Source: Crambe crambe
Taxonomy: Eukaryota; Porifera; Demospongiae; Poecilosclerida; Crambeidae
NCBI GenBank assembly: GCA_963924555.1
Contig: OZ004591.1
Span: 2,046,001-2,110,000, forward strand
Length of the DNA: 64,000 nucleotides
Direction: 5' to 3'
The position numbers and the translations under genes are program-made. Below are positions 1-12,727 of the stretch, piece after piece. Each line of letters starts with the position of its first letter. The first letter of the stretch is position 1. A model generated the notes under the pieces. That model did not search any database, was not told the origin of the DNA, and saw nothing but the letters and a program-made list of their open reading frames with translations.

Positions 1-1460
1 GATGATTATGTGGACAGAACTTGAACCTGGTGGTGGACTACATTCACTTGATTGTGTCATTATTTCAGAGACACTCTCTCAGAGATGAACAAGGAAGGAG
101 TGGACACAGTAATTGGTGAGTGATTTTCATCATCTCACTGCCATGCTTGTTGGCACACAGTGAACATGTCAATGGACAGTCCATTCATACTGTATACCAT
201 ATAGTCAATGTCTTACTTATTCATGTGCATAGCTTTCAAAATGAGCATATTGGCCGTACTTCCTGTAAATGACTGCAATGTTCCTTTGTCATCACTAATA
301 ATATTACTTTTGGTCTGGTATCCCTTTATTTTTACTGAGCATGCCCACTGCTGGACTGGGCTTTATTTAGAAGTCTGCTTGTGACACTTGTATGGTAAGG
401 TGTGGTAGTTCATGCAAGTGTATAATGTACAACAAGTTCCACTGTACACTGACTCACTTCATCACTGTATTCTCCAGTTTAGTGATCATGTTCAGTGCTT
501 GCTTGCTGGACATTCACATCCACACAAACAACATAGTCACTAGATTGTCAATGCTGTCACCAAATTTCAGCCAAGTATTTGATTTCTAGGGTGCAGAACA
601 AATGCTGGGTCTGTATGAAATGGAGAAGGATGCTACGTACAATGATGGAGATTAATCCCATGGTGGAGACACTGGACTCCTCAGGGAAGAAAAGAGGTAT
701 GCATGTAGCTAGCATGACATCACATGTACTTGGACAACTGATGAGAAAGAGATAAGAGATGGGGCAGGGGATAGGGATGATAAAAATATTTTTGTGATAA
801 AAGTCACCCTTGAGGCTGAACAAAGTGGCTGCTATACAGAGGTGGCCCCTTTGCACAGTAACTTCCAATATATCAGGTTTTGTCTTTGAGACTTTTCATT
901 TGACTTGACCTACGTAATTGCTGACTCACAGTCAGGGGTTGTATTATTATGTAGTACAGTTACTATAGGGGGAAAGTGTTTTCCCAACCCCCTTACTTCT
1001 CCGTCTGAATTGACATGCAAAATGCTCCCTACACTCCCTTCATTGTTTAGAGCTCTAATTTTGCCCCTCCTTAGAAATGTCTCTCCATACAGCCCTGATT
1101 GTTTGTCTTCATGATTGCAGTGGTGTGTGTGGATGCCAAAGGATTACAGACAGAACATCTTTTCTCTGAGGGACTGGTCTCAGGAAGATCCACACCATGT
1201 AGAAGCTGTCCATATGCTGGCATCAATTACATCATCCTCACTGGTTGTCTCAGTGAGTCTCTCTTTATTGTACATACATACACACATACATGCATACATA
1301 CATCCATCCATCCATACATACATACATACATACATACATACATACACACACTGTACAATGGAACCTCTCAATGTGGACTCCCTGAAACACTTGTGTCATC
1401 AGGACACTTTTCTCCTTGTCCCATTACAATACACATCTCTACATACGTAAGTAGCTACTA
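1..1460 (+). repeat. Exon-like cassette block I (cassettes A, B, C)
   Basis: Three recurring units lie in order, each ending at or near a GT dinucleotide that resembles a donor. Cassette A is about 1-115 (copies end near GAAGGAGTGGACA then gtgagt). Cassette B is 590-696 (starts near GTGCAGAACAAATG, ends GAAAAGAG before gtatgc). Cassette C is 1121-1252 (after attgcag). B can be read as AEQMLGLYEMEKD-like protein in other copies, but here small indels break it. Cassette C is followed by a CATA microsatellite and a conserved stretch beginning ACAATGGAACCTCTCAATG. No intact gene can be assembled. The unit may be a decayed tandem gene, a non-coding RNA or a composite repeat. Confidence 0.5.
1271..1350 (+). 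repeat. CATA microsatellite
   Basis: An interrupted (CATA)n run, with CACA and CATC variants, lies between cassette C and the ACAATGGAACC stretch. The equivalent site carries different lengths at 34528-34590, 43238-43303 and 46753-46852. It gives spurious tyrosine/isoleucine/histidine/threonine reading frames on both strands. Confidence 0.95.
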
Positions 1461-2449
1461 AGCCACCAGGCACATGTCCACATGGTTTCAGTGACCCTTT
1501 ACCATATAGGTTTTTTGTTATAGGACTGTAGTTCTCAAGTATCACTTCATAAGTTTGAGTATGTATCCCTACCAGATACAGTATGTAGTGTGTTATGATC
1601 CTACTCAGAAAAGTCCTGCCCTCATCTCCTTATGAATCTTCTCCTTACCAGATACATAGTAATATAGTCCTCCTACTAACTTATGACAATTCCTTTGTAT
1701 GACTGCTCACATGGACTTGTTGACCTTTATAGCGTAGCAGATGTCTGACTCATAATTACTACATCCACACACTTCCTGGGGGAGAACCCCCTGCATGCAT
1801 AGAGTACTATGGCCACCTAATGATTTACACCTGCCTTGAACCAGTGTAGGACTCTTACATACTTAATTTTTACTGGGCCATATGAAATGCCCCTCCCCTC
1901 CCCCTCCCCTTTTGTCCACTTTTAGTGTGTATGTGGCTCCTCTAGGACATAATGCTCATTCTCTGTAGAGAGAAATTTGTGCTTTTCTATGTAAGTACGA
2001 GCAATTAATTCTTTTGGTGTATAGAAATGACCCACTAATCCAGGCTACTATGTCATATTGTCCTATGAATGGCAATTTGTGTGATTATGCACCGACTGTC
2101 AAGAACTTACTGAGTGTGATTTTTAGACCATGCTTCTAACACCATCAAGTAAGATTGTGAGAAGTGACAATGCACAAACCCTCTTCTTGTATAGTTATTC
2201 ATCTTCTCTACGTAACTATGTACTGGGGGACACTTACTCCTTGTCTTTTGACATACATAATAATGAATCCTCCCCCCACCCCTTATTGTCTAGAGACCAG
2301 ATTTCCCCATCCTTAGAAATGGAGCCCTGAATGAGATTCTATGATTTCTCTTTTACTATTTTTCATGTGCATAGCTTTCAGAATGTTATGGAATGAGCAT
2401 ATTGGCAGTACTTCCTGTAAATGACTTCAATGTTCCTTTGTCATCACTA
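1460..2449 (+). other. Non-coding duplicated sequence
   Basis: No gene is seen here. The stretch holds CT-rich and C-rich patches (about 1892-1912) and short frames that are near-identical at 47000-48069 in copy 2 but carry no domain signal. Its conservation reflects recent duplication rather than coding constraint. Confidence 0.6.
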
Positions 2450-2714
2450 CAGAGGTTTTAGGGAATCTTGCAAAATGCTGAGTGTGCATTCTCGCGCATG
2501 CTCAACTTTTGAGCCTCGAAAATCTCACTGGAGAAGGTGAATGGCATGCTAATAGGTTAGAACTATACTATAGCAGTCACTAGCTAGCTCTTCAAAGCTT
2601 ACTTCCCTAAAGTCCTTTCCAAATCTGAGCAGAATTTCAAAACTTTAAGCAGTGCGCATGCGTAGTAGTCTGACGCCTGACGACCAATTTTTGCAAGATT
2701 CCCTAAAACCTCTG
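2450..2714. mobile_element. Short inverted-repeat element (MITE), TA target site, copy 1 only
   Basis: The 265-bp element starts CAGAGGTTTTAGGGAATCTT and ends with the reverse complement of the same sequence. The perfect terminal inverted repeat is about 26 bp. It is flanked by TA on both sides (2448-2449 and 2715-2716). The same locus in copy 2 (about 48058-48065) is an empty site with a single TA, so the boundaries are exact. The TA duplication suggests mobilisation by a Tc1/mariner-type transposase. No coding capacity is seen. Confidence 0.92.
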
Positions 2715-2997
2715 TAAAATACTTTTGGTTTGGTATCCTGAGCATGCTCACTGCTGGACTGGGCTTTATTTGGAAGTCTGATTTATGTAAGTATCTTGCT
2801 GTTTGTGCTTCTGAAGTGACATAGTTTCATTGTATCAGTGTTTGGTCTATTTTGAAGTATGGTAAAGTGTGACATGCAGTTCATCCATACACTCTACACT
2901 GACTCACTTCATCTCCATTGTGAAATCAGCATCGTGGGTTCTGTGTCACTAGTCTAATATTCTAGTACCCTCTTGTGAGACCAGCGTATCACAAGCA

Positions 2998-3300
2998 TTA
3001 GGCAAACTTAACTGTTGTAGTCCTTGGAAAAACTTTTATGACTGACAGGGCCAAAAATGTACATGTGAAAGTACCCAGTAAAACACATTTAATTTGTGAA
3101 GTAATAACCATTCTAATTGGGTTTTCCCCTGACAATGTTTGTACAGTGTCAATACAGTGAAACCTGTCTATAGTTGCCACCCTGGAACTGTCTGGCCAAA
3201 GAGAAAAAAATTCCCAGCTGTTTAAATGGTTGGAAAATGGCCAGTGGCCAGTAGTAATTGGGGCAAGCCCCACATTAGTGATGATGACCTTTCACCCTGA
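2998..3300 (+). repeat. GTGAAACCTGTC element fragment
   Basis: It contains CAGTGAAACCTGTCTATAG (near 3157) and a long imperfect palindrome around TGGCCAGTGGCCA. The same text is at 48261-48560. The motif recurs at 5958-6044, 9690-9790, 51480-51530 and 53690-53830 and looks like the end of a mariner/Tigger-like MITE family. The minus-strand reading frame here has no recognisable domain. Confidence 0.45.
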
Positions 3301-4050
3301 TATAAATATGTACATATATCGTTGCACGTCTGTCCTGACATTGTAGTTTATTTCTGTGATGACCTTGGGTAAACTGAGCATGTGTGTTGACCCCACAATG
3401 CTTCACATTTCCCTAGTATTACACACTGGATGTATTATAGTGCACACAGTGGAACTACAGGACTACTTCCAACCCTCTTCATTCAGTAGTTGTGAAAACA
3501 CTGTATAGTATGTTCTTTCTCATCTCTCATCTGTGTGAGTTCTCAGGTCACCATGGGATACTTGAACTTTAAAAAATCAACAGTTGTCACAATGTCCCAT
3601 GCTTGAAGTCTTATCTGCTGTGAGACACTTACATTACCCTCTTGTGAGACCTGTTATAATTATGTGTATACTCCATTATGAAACGTTTCTCTGATAGTAT
3701 CACCCTCTTGTGAAACCAGTTCCATCATGTTTACCCACCAGGATTATGTGTTCTTGTATGTATAGTCCACATTTTCCAGTGTGCATATTCCCTCTTGCCA
3801 GCTTGTGCTCAGTCTTTGTTTGTTTGCTTGTTTGTTTGTTTGTTTGGACAGCATCCATAGATATGTCATTGTGTATGTGCATAAGAGCTGGACCAGTCAA
3901 GTGTTCCTGGTCCATGAACTATATGAAGTGCTGACATTGCATTGTATAAACCTACGTATGTATGTTCATGAGAATTTCAGTCCTCGTGAAAAAGGTATGG
4001 AAATGGTTGTTTAGGAACTGGACCTTGAAATGTTGCACGTATGTCCAGCA

Positions 4051-4790
4051 TTACATCTCTACATACGTAAGTAGCCACTAGGCCCACCAGGCACATGTCC
4101 ACATGGTTTCAGTGACCCTTTACCATAAGTTTTTTATGGCATCCCAAGCATATACATGTAGTTCTCACAGGAGTTTGAGTACCTTAATGTATGTATTCCT
4201 CAATCCCTTGCTAGACGTGTTCACAGCATACAGTGTACTTTGCCAGCTGTAATCCTAAGTCATTCCTACCAGATAGGTATGTAGTGTGCTATGATCCTAC
4301 TCGGAAGAATTCCTGGAAGTATACTTGTCCCCATCAGATATGCTGTAATCCTGCCCTCATCTCCTTATGAATCTCCTTACCAGATTTCTGCACATTATTT
4401 GACAATGCAGTAATTGACTACAAGATTCATTAAATCAATATTCCCCACTAATCCAGGCTACTATGCACCATGTGAAAGCAAAATAGGTTAAAGAGGTATC
4501 AGGCTTGCCCCACAATGCACCGCATTCGTCTAGTTATTTTGAGGATTATGCAACATAGCACACACAGTGGTTAAGTCGTTGTGAGACTTTTGTATTACTC
4601 TCTTATATACCAGTTATGCATGTATAATCTCTCTATGTACCCATTTTGTGAAACCATCATTGTGGGTTCTTCTATACTAGTGTTGTATCAGCATCCTCTC
4701 TATACCCCTATTGTGAAACCACCATTGTGCATACTAGTAGTCTAGTGTTGTATCATCCTCTTATGAAACCAGTTATAATGCATAAATATT
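4051..4790 (+). repeat. Near-identical repeat of 34672-35399
   Basis: About 730 bp match 34672-35399 with only a handful of differences by eye, far closer than the third relative at 43385-44170. Both end at the shared text CCAGTTATAATG. This points to recent copying or gene conversion. No coding potential is seen. Confidence 0.85.
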
Positions 4791-5957
4791 CTTTCTAGAC
4801 TCCTCTTGTGAGACCACCATTGTGGGTTCACTAATTATGTCATCCTTACTTTTCCGTCTGAATTGACATGGAAATGCTCCCTACACTCCCCCTTCATTGT
4901 TCAGAGCTCTGCCTTAGAAATGTCTGTCCATACAGCTCTGATTATGTTTGTCTTCACGATTGCAATATTTAGTGTGTATGGATGCCAAAGGAGTACAGAC
5001 AGAAAAGGACATCTTTTATCTGAGTAACTGGTCACAGGATGTCTTCAGTAGTCACCATGATGTGAGTGATGCGAGTGTGTCCATGTGGATTCAATGACCC
5101 TTTACCATATAACTTTTTTCCTTATTACATACAGTACTGAATTTGTGAACTAAGCATTTGTATCAGGTCAATACTGAAGGGATTATTGCAGCAGCTTAAG
5201 ACAGCAACCTCAGAATACTCAGACTCCAAGGTAAGAAAATCATTCTACCAGTTCTCCTCTGAAGTATCCTGTGTGTATCACTTGAGGAGTATGTACCTTA
5301 ATGTATGTATTCCTGTCCATTAATTTTGGTTGTTATAGCTTACTTCACTATTTCATACAAGGTAATTAATTTTCATTAATTTTTGTCGTTGAACATGACC
5401 ATGAAAATAAAAATTTACCATATTTGCCAGCTGTAATCCTGGTTCCTGGTTTCTTGACACTTGACTGTTATTTGTTCCCACCAAATCCTGTTCTGAGCAC
5501 TATAAAAATCATTTGAGAAATTAACATTGCCATGACTGAATTGTCCATCTGCTATGTGACAGTTGTATCACCCTCTTGCATACCAGTTTTATCATCCATA
5601 CCCTCTTTCTACCCCTCTCATGAAACCTCCATTGTGGGTTCTACTACACTAGTGTTGTATCAGCATTCTCTCTATTCCCTGTGAAATCAGCACAGTACAT
5701 CATGAGTTACTGTGGTTGGTGAGGTAAGGATATCACCCATGGTCATGCTGTTTGTGACGTCACTCATGTGATAAGCTCTCTTACTTTTCTTCTTCTTCTT
5801 CTCTTCCTCCCATGAGGTACTTTACCTTTTTCTTTGATGGGATGAGAGAGACTAGAGGAAGGTCTGGGAACGATACATGTAGTAAAAACATTTAATTTGT
5901 GAAGTAATAACCATTCTAATTGGATTTTTCCTTGAAAATGTTAGGACAGTGTCAATA

Positions 5958-6044
5958 CAGTGAAACCTGTCTATAGTGACCAGTGTCTATGGACACTGGG
6001 TACATGGTCTCATTATAGGGTGGTAAAATTAGACAGGTTTCACT
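5958..6044. mobile_element. Short palindromic element, GTGAAACCTGTCTA family
   Basis: It begins AGTGAAACCTGTCTATAG and ends with AGACAGGTTTCACT, its near reverse complement, with TA on the left side. At about 87 bp it is a minimal MITE of the mariner/Tigger type. Degenerate relatives are scattered through the window. Confidence 0.6.
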
Positions 6045-6699
6045 AGTTCCATTCCATTTGAAAATCTTCACAAGATTCATTGATCTTGTGTAAACAAGAT
6101 TACGTGTACACCAACGAACTGTTCATAAACCTATGTATGTTCATGAGAATTTCAGTCCTCCTGAAAAAGGTAGCTATGGAAATTGTTATTTAGGAACTGG
6201 TCCCTGAGATGTTAACATTTATAACTACTAGTTTTATGGGTCAAGGTATGAATTACCAACGACAATACACTATTGATACTAGGCCAATGTGTTTATCATT
6301 GTATTACAGAAACGATATCCAGATTCTCCCCAGTGAAACTGATCAGAGCAGTGCTTGAATGCCACATTAAAGGATTTTAATATTCTTGTGGCTATTAAAA
6401 TACATTATTTTAACCACATGAAAGAAAAAAGGGCCCATCAGAGTGGTGTTGCACCTCTCTAACACCCTTCGGGGAGAATCCTGTCAGTACCCATAAATTA
6501 AATGATACAGTATTGAATATTCTGTGTGTAGTGTGTTTAGCTGTCTTAGGACGAGGAATTTCAATATAATTAAGCCCAGGATTTTTTCACCTTCTTCCCT
6601 ATGACCCCTCTTAATGCGGAACTCTGTTTTTCACACAATTATCTTAGCAGTTTTCTTCACTGACTCACCCACGAAGATTGAAATTGTTGATAGAGCTTG

Positions 6700-7560
6700 A
6701 CTGCTGGACTGGGCTTTATTTAGAAGTCTGCTTGTGATACTTGTATGGTAAGGTGGGGTAGTACATGCAAGTGTATAATGTACAACAAGTTCCACTGTAC
6801 ACTGACTCACTTCATTCAGAAATGTCCAGTTTGGTGGTCATGTTCAATGCTTGCTTGCTGGACATTCACATCCACACAAACAACATAGTCACTAGATTGT
6901 CAATGCTGTCACCAAATTTCAGCCAAGTAATCATGAGTTATGTCATGGAGATCTAAAGTGGCTTGTGTCTTATATTTGATTTCTGTCTCTTTCAGGTGCA
7001 GAACAAATGCTGGGTCTGTGTGAAGTGGAGAAGGATGCTACAATGATGGAGATTAATCCCATGGTGGAGACACTGGACTCCTCAGGGAAGAAAAGAGGTA
7101 TGCATGTAGCTAGCATGACATCACATGTACTTGGACAACTGATGGGAAAGAGATAAGAGGCGGGGCAGGGGGTGGGGAAGATATGTATTATTTGGTGGTA
7201 AAAGTCACCCTTGGGGCTGACCAAAGTGGCTGCTATACAGAGGTGGCCCCTTTGCACAGTAACTTCCAATATATCAGGTTTTGTCTTGGAGACTTCATTT
7301 GACTTGACTCACAGTCAGGGGTTGTATAATTATGTAGTACAATTACTATAGGGGGAAAGGGTTTTCCCAACCCCCTTAATACTTCTCTGTCTGAATTAAC
7401 ATGCAATATATGCTCCCTACATGTTTGTCTTCATGACTGATGGTGTGTATTGATGCCAAAGGAGTACAGACAGAAGGCAGAAGGACGTCTTGTCTCTGAG
7501 GGACTGATCTCAGGATGTCTTCAGTAATGACCACAATGTAAGTGATGCGAGTGTGTTATG
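6700..7560 (+). repeat. Exon-like cassette block II
   Basis: A second tandem copy of the cassette region. Cassette B is at 6996-7097, preceded by the acceptor-like tctctttcag and followed by gtatgc. A shortened cassette C lies near 7440-7540. Copy 2 has the same block at 49260-50110. The frame AEQMLGLCEVEKDATMMEIN is open across cassette B but has no start or continuation. Confidence 0.5.
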
Positions 7561-7623
7561 TAACAGCTACTATCGTGTCACATGTGATTTCAAAGACCCT
7601 TTACCATATAACCTTTGGTTTTT

Positions 7624-7648
7624 TGCATGCATGCATGCATGCATGCAT
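7624..7648 (+). repeat. TGCA microsatellite
   Basis: A short (GCAT)n run. The paralogous site at about 50174-50204 has a different length with CATA interruptions. Confidence 0.9.
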
Positions 7649-7676
7649 ACAGTGTACTTTGCCAGCTGTAATCTGG

Positions 7677-10560
7677 TATGATATAATAGCACCCTACATA
7701 GAAATTCAATAAAGCCCTGAGGGTTCCAGGATATTTGGAAACGTCATCTTCTTCCCTATAATCTTCCACAGTATAGTTGTCCTAGCAATATTTATCAGTT
7801 TTCTACACTTGAGAAGACTGAAATTATCGATCCATGGATAGTGACCCTTCAAAATGATTCAACCCACCTTTATGCACTGGTGATTTGACTTCATGATCTG
7901 TACATTTTGTGTTCCAAAAAGTTATACGTACGTAGGGTGCAAGTTTGTCATATTTTTATCACCAGTCTCACTTCTAAATAGAGCATAGGCTTCACAATAG
8001 GCTCCATCTTCAGCTGGTGGACAGACAAGCCACTCTTTAAGTCAATGTATATGGAATGCTCTATTCCATACTCAGTATGGATAGCTTATGCTTTGTTTAG
8101 TGGTAGATATGTGGTTGATACATGTGGTTGTAACTGTTTGTATAACTCTACACTTTTAATTAACTCTAAGTGTAGCCATGGTACAGTTTACTTAGGCTCT
8201 GTTCAATTTGATGCATCCCCTGGAAGTCTTATCTGAGCACTGGTATCACCCTCTTCTGAAACCAATTCTCCATGAATTGTGGGTTCTGTGATATGAATTC
8301 CTTGATCAACTAACTTGAGTGATTCAGTTCTGTTGTGTATGTTCCCTCTCAATGTGGACTCCATGGTGATATGAAATAACATGGACACATGTTTCCATGT
8401 CCTGATTCATTTCTATAATAGGACACTCTTCCAGGACACTCCACTAAGTGTCTACGTGAGAGATTCCACACCCTCTTTTTGATGTATTGAGTAAACCTTT
8501 ATGCAGTAGTAGTATTATGTGTATACCTTTACAACCTCTGGACAACCAGCAAGTTCTACAGGAACTCCATGTACCATCCCCACCAGATAGGTATGTAGTG
8601 TGCTATGATCCTACTCAGAAGAATTCCTGGAAGTATACTTGTCCCCATCAGATACGTGCTGTAATCCTGCCCTCATCTCCTTCTCCTTACCAGATACAGA
8701 ATCCCTTGACTACACTTCTCCACATTGTCTGACATTGTAGTAGGTAATATTTGTAGACTCATTGAGACTTCCCCATCAATATTCCCCATAATCCGAGCTA
8801 CTATGAATACCATGTGAAAGCATTGCACTTTTCCTTTTGATTAGTGCATGCCTTGAACCATTGTAGGACTCTTACTCTTATCTTGCCATTGTTAATTTTT
8901 TTTCCTTGGCTGTCATTTTTGTTACCTTATTATTTGTGGATACTAAGACTTAGTGGTTTGGTGGGTGCTTATATTTAGTTTCAGAAGATACAGCCACCAA
9001 TTCTTCATAATAAGAGTTCTACTGATTTGTATGGCTGTCCTGATTGTGGTTTTTTGTTGTCGTTGGTGTTGCAATAACTCTCCATCTTCTTCGTAACTTT
9101 AATCGAATGACTTCATAATTACCTTCTTGTAAAATGTTAAATTTAGTACCCCCACCCCCTTATTGTCTAGAACTCATCCTTTGAAGCATTTCTGAATACA
9201 ACCCCGAGGGAGATCCCCTCTACAGTATGTATACTTGTTAGTAAAACTCTCAAATCTGATAGAACTGCCAATCTAATGCAGAATCACATCAATTCTCTAT
9301 CAGTTATGTCCTGACATGTACATATGTGCATCTTGGTTCTTGTTTTAAATCACCTTCTTGTGAACCAGTTGCATATTCTCTCTACACTCTGTTTTGATAC
9401 CAGCATTGTGGTTCACTGACAGTTATCACCTCAGTTCCATCATGCAATCTCTCTATGCCCCCTAGTGAAACCAGCATTAGACTAGTGTTGTATCACCCTC
9501 TTGTGAAACCAGTTCCAGCAATCATAATTTTCTTTACTCCCCTCTTGTGAACCAGTTTTCCTTAAAAATGTTTTGATGATGGCAATAGATATGTCATTGT
9601 TTGTGTGTCATTGTTTGTGTGCATAAGAGCTGGTCTTAGAGATGTTTGAGGAGACACTGTTTACTGTGACCACCCGTGGGACAGGAAGGTGATCTTGGCT
9701 GGTATAGGTGCAGTTAGGACATGCAGAATGGCCTTAATTGTGAGGTGGTCTCATTATAGGGTGGTCTAATTAGACAGGTTTCGCTGTAAAAGTTCCCTGT
9801 TTTCATCTCGTAGTAGATTAATCTGAAACATGCCACTCAGATATTATTGTCTTGTATGCCATATTTTCCATGAAAGAGTTATGAACAGAAAACGCTACTA
9901 GTTTGGAACCCATGAAAACTCCATAAAAACTCGTATAAAAATTGTTTTTCATGTGTTGTACCCCATGAAACATTAACATTTCATAGCACAAGTGTATGTG
10001 AAAAAGGAATCCAAAGGCTGTGAAAAAAAATTTTTCATATGATTTTCATGGCCATTCTATTTTCATGAGAAAAAATTTCACGTGGTTTTCATAATTATTT
10101 TTCTTCATGAAAAAATTATTGTGGGTGATTTCATAGGTCCATTTCATGTCTCTTTAGTGGGCAATAAACTGAATTTTAACCTAAAAATTCTAGTTCCCAA
10201 AGAACTGACACCATAAAATGTTATGTTCATTGCTTACGTAAAATAAAAAAATAAGAAAAAAATTGTGAATGTTTCATGAAAATTTGGAAATTGTCACCTT
10301 CTTCACTATGACCCATCTGTCTTTCATTTTTCGGCAACTAAAATCACTAATGTAGATTGATCTATAGATAGAGTTTGAGTCCTCAAACACCACCACTTTT
10401 AATGCACTGGTAATTTAATTATATGTAAGGTACAAGTTGGTCAAATTTTTGTGGTATTTTTATCACTTACCATCTAGTCTAACTTCCAAATAGAGCACAG
10501 GCTTGACAATAAGCGCTTCTTTATGCAGTACCAGTGTTATCAAGTGCATTGAAGTCAACC
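7677..10560 (+). other. Non-coding duplicated region with degenerate repeats
   Basis: No supported gene. About 8005-8230 is a cassette (CTTCAGCTGGTGGACA...) present again at 52012-52240 and, degenerate, at 54640-54800. About 8487-8740 repeats the CCACCAGATAGGTATGTA text seen many times. 9350-9560 has GTGAAACCAG-type units. 9900-10290 is very AT-rich with many TTTTCATG words. 10224-10278 on the reverse strand matches 35399-35445, including an ACGTAAAATAAAAAAATAAG-like tract. Confidence 0.55.
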
Positions 10561-10661
10561 TCTGGACAACCAGCAAGTTCTACAGAAACTCCATGTAAGT
10601 AGGTAATCTTTATGTATACCAAAGAATCAAGCTTAAGAAAGATTGTCTCCTCTCTGTAAAG

Positions 10662-10739
10662 GTTGATTGTGACTCGCTGTCTGAGAAGCTGAGGAACTAT
10701 GTAGGCACATTTGGGAAGAACAGGATACGATTTCGTGAG
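10662..10739 (+). pseudogene. Isolated exon-like segment, unrecognised
   Basis: After a TCTCTGTAAAG acceptor-like end there are 26 open codons (VDCDSLSEKLRNYVGTFGKN then IRFRE) followed by gtaaaa. The paralogue at 55923-55990 has lost 10 bases, which shifts the frame, and has several substitutions. This suggests a decaying exon. No partner exons or family are recognised. Confidence 0.3.
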
Positions 10740-11089
10740 GTAAAAAGTTAATGTTGAGTATTTGATTTGATTGCAACCTTTTTAATCAGGTATGATTGAC
10801 GAATAAAGAAGTAACTCAACAATAATATGACATCTACTTTCACCAAGAAGGAAAGTGAACAAGAATGACAGTGACTATTTGTACAATAATATTATTGATA
10901 CATAATTATTCAGAAGAAAGAAAAGCAAACATTATCACTCAATGAAAATGAAAAAGAGTAAAGATTGATAGCCACCTAATGTCTATGTACATTTTTGGTC
11001 TCTGTCAGTCAGTGACTTCCCTGGCACAACACACATCAGCTTGTAACTGGATGAGCCACTCCACAACTATACAGATATAAGAACAGTGA

Positions 11090-12450
11090 ATGCATGGTAG
11101 GTAAAGGGTCACCACTACAAGCATTAACAGTAGTATTTAACAACATTCCCATTGTGGGTAAAGCACATAGTGGGTAGTATGGTAGGTAAAGGGTTCTCAC
11201 TATAACAGCGAAAAATCTACAACTTGTAACAGGTCTGGACTGCCCCACATACCAGTTATGACCAGTACACCAGTCTGTAACGGGTCAGTAAAATCTACAA
11301 GTCTGTAACAGGTCCATATTTTTGGACTGTATCAGACCTGCTGCCCCACCGACTGCCTACAGTACAGACCAAAAATTGGTACTTCTGGTGCCTAGGGTTT
11401 ACCGATTTTTGTTGTTACATGTACCTGTTACAGGCTGCTTACAAGTTGTAGCTGTGAACATACACAATTATAAAGGGCCAACTACAGAGACTTTCACAGT
11501 GGATAAAATGACTCCAGTGTATTATGGGCATATAATAGCTAGTGAACAAGTGTGATCACTTCAGAACAATCATGTGAGGGAGCATGATCACTTTACATAG
11601 CCATGTGACCAATGATGGAGTGACACTTGTATCTACACTCTGTGATCCTCAAGTGTAGCTGACCCTGTTCCTACTTAACTCCATTATGCGAAATTTTATA
11701 ACAGTAGTACTAGACAACATATACTAAGAGGCCTGGGTTTTTCACTGGTAAGTGAAAGAAGTAAATGAAGCTTTAACACTGCAATCAAGATGGAGTGAGA
11801 GCACATGACCCTCCCTTATCAATTATTTTCTCCGAGAATAGCACATGCTCTATAGGGTCAATGGTCACTGGCAATGGATGACATTGAGCCACCACCACCC
11901 TCTCCATGAAGCCACGAAGGGGAAGGAGGAATTGGTTCAACCACCATTCCTAAAGTAAACCTGTTTGTAGGCTGGGACTAACAGGTAAGGGATTTGGTGT
12001 TGGTTTGGGGAAGCAGTGGACCACTAGAAGTAACAGTCTATTCATGTTTGGATGAACTATAATGAGACACACTAGGATGGATAACTCTCATGATGAACCT
12101 CATGAAACACTAGGACAACTCACCAAGAGAATACACTAAACAGTCCTGAAAGATCTGTTTGCTGAGGTAGACATTGACATCTTGAGGTACAGCTACACAG
12201 TTCACATACAAAGAGAAACACGAAAGTGATCTATCTGGTAAAGGGTCACTACTCTCAAAAACAATATGTATGAACTTCCAACATTAGTAGTGGACAACAC
12301 CCAATACCCTTCCATGATACTCACTATAACATACACATAGTAGTATTATACTCACACAGTGGAATTTTATTCCATGGGTGTATCTCACGGTAAGTAAAGG
12401 GTCATCACTACTACATACACACAAGAGGGGGACTTGTTACTATCATGGAC
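11090..12450 (+). repeat. Degenerate GGTAAAGGGTC repeat region
   Basis: The phrase GGTAGGTAAAGGGT followed by cactataac-like text recurs irregularly (near 11098, 11190, 12237, 12392) with intervening ACATAGTAGTATTATACTCA text. Copy 2 has the same pattern at 56360-57070. No gene is seen. Confidence 0.5.
11210..11455. mobile_element. Inverted-repeat element, copy 1 only
   Basis: The ends carry CTACAACTTGTAACAGG and, at the right, its diverged reverse complement (TTACAAGTTGTAG at about 11439-11451). The corresponding stretch of copy 2 (about 56480-56490) passes straight from the left flank to the right flank text AAGGGCCAACTAC. It is probably a small DNA transposon of about 240 bp. The target-site duplication is not clear. 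Confidence 0.6.
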
Positions 12451-12727
12451 CTTAAATTTTATGTGACCATGTTAAGGTAATCCTTTATAGGGGGCCTGGT
12501 ATATGTGATCTCACGGGAGCATAGAATTGACCCAGAACCAACCCATGAGACGTGTGCAGTATGTAAAATTATTACAACACTTAGCGAGGATGTAACAACT
12601 CATACATCATAAAGGATGTTCACTTGAGGTCAATAGGAATATTGATGTGAATAGTTAGTCATGTGACCATGTACTGTTTATTGGAGCTTCTGGAGGTTAA
12701 TTATTATTAATTACATATCTCACTCAC

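Larger units (their letters stand above)
3387..6090 (+). repeat. Block present in copy 1 but missing from copy 2
   Basis: Copy 2 joins the equivalents of 3386 and 6091 directly (near 48645), so about 2.7 kb is an insertion in copy 1 or a deletion in copy 2. The block contains a degenerate cassette C (about 4975-5060), many GTGAAACCAG minisatellite-like units (3640-3720, 4640-4860, 5570-5700), a CTT-rich tract near 5785-5810 and the element at 5958-6044. The part 4051-4790 is nearly identical to 34672-35399. Confidence 0.8.

Noticed and set aside
1099-1461. Overlapping reading frames rich in YIHT and YVCM (also near 34388-34690, 43205-43402, 46590-46956)
   Set aside because: They are translations of CATA microsatellites plus flanking repeat, open on both strands.
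5167-5230. Exon-like stretch ending TCCAAG before gtaaga
   Set aside because: About 20 codons only, no partner exon, absent from copy 2.
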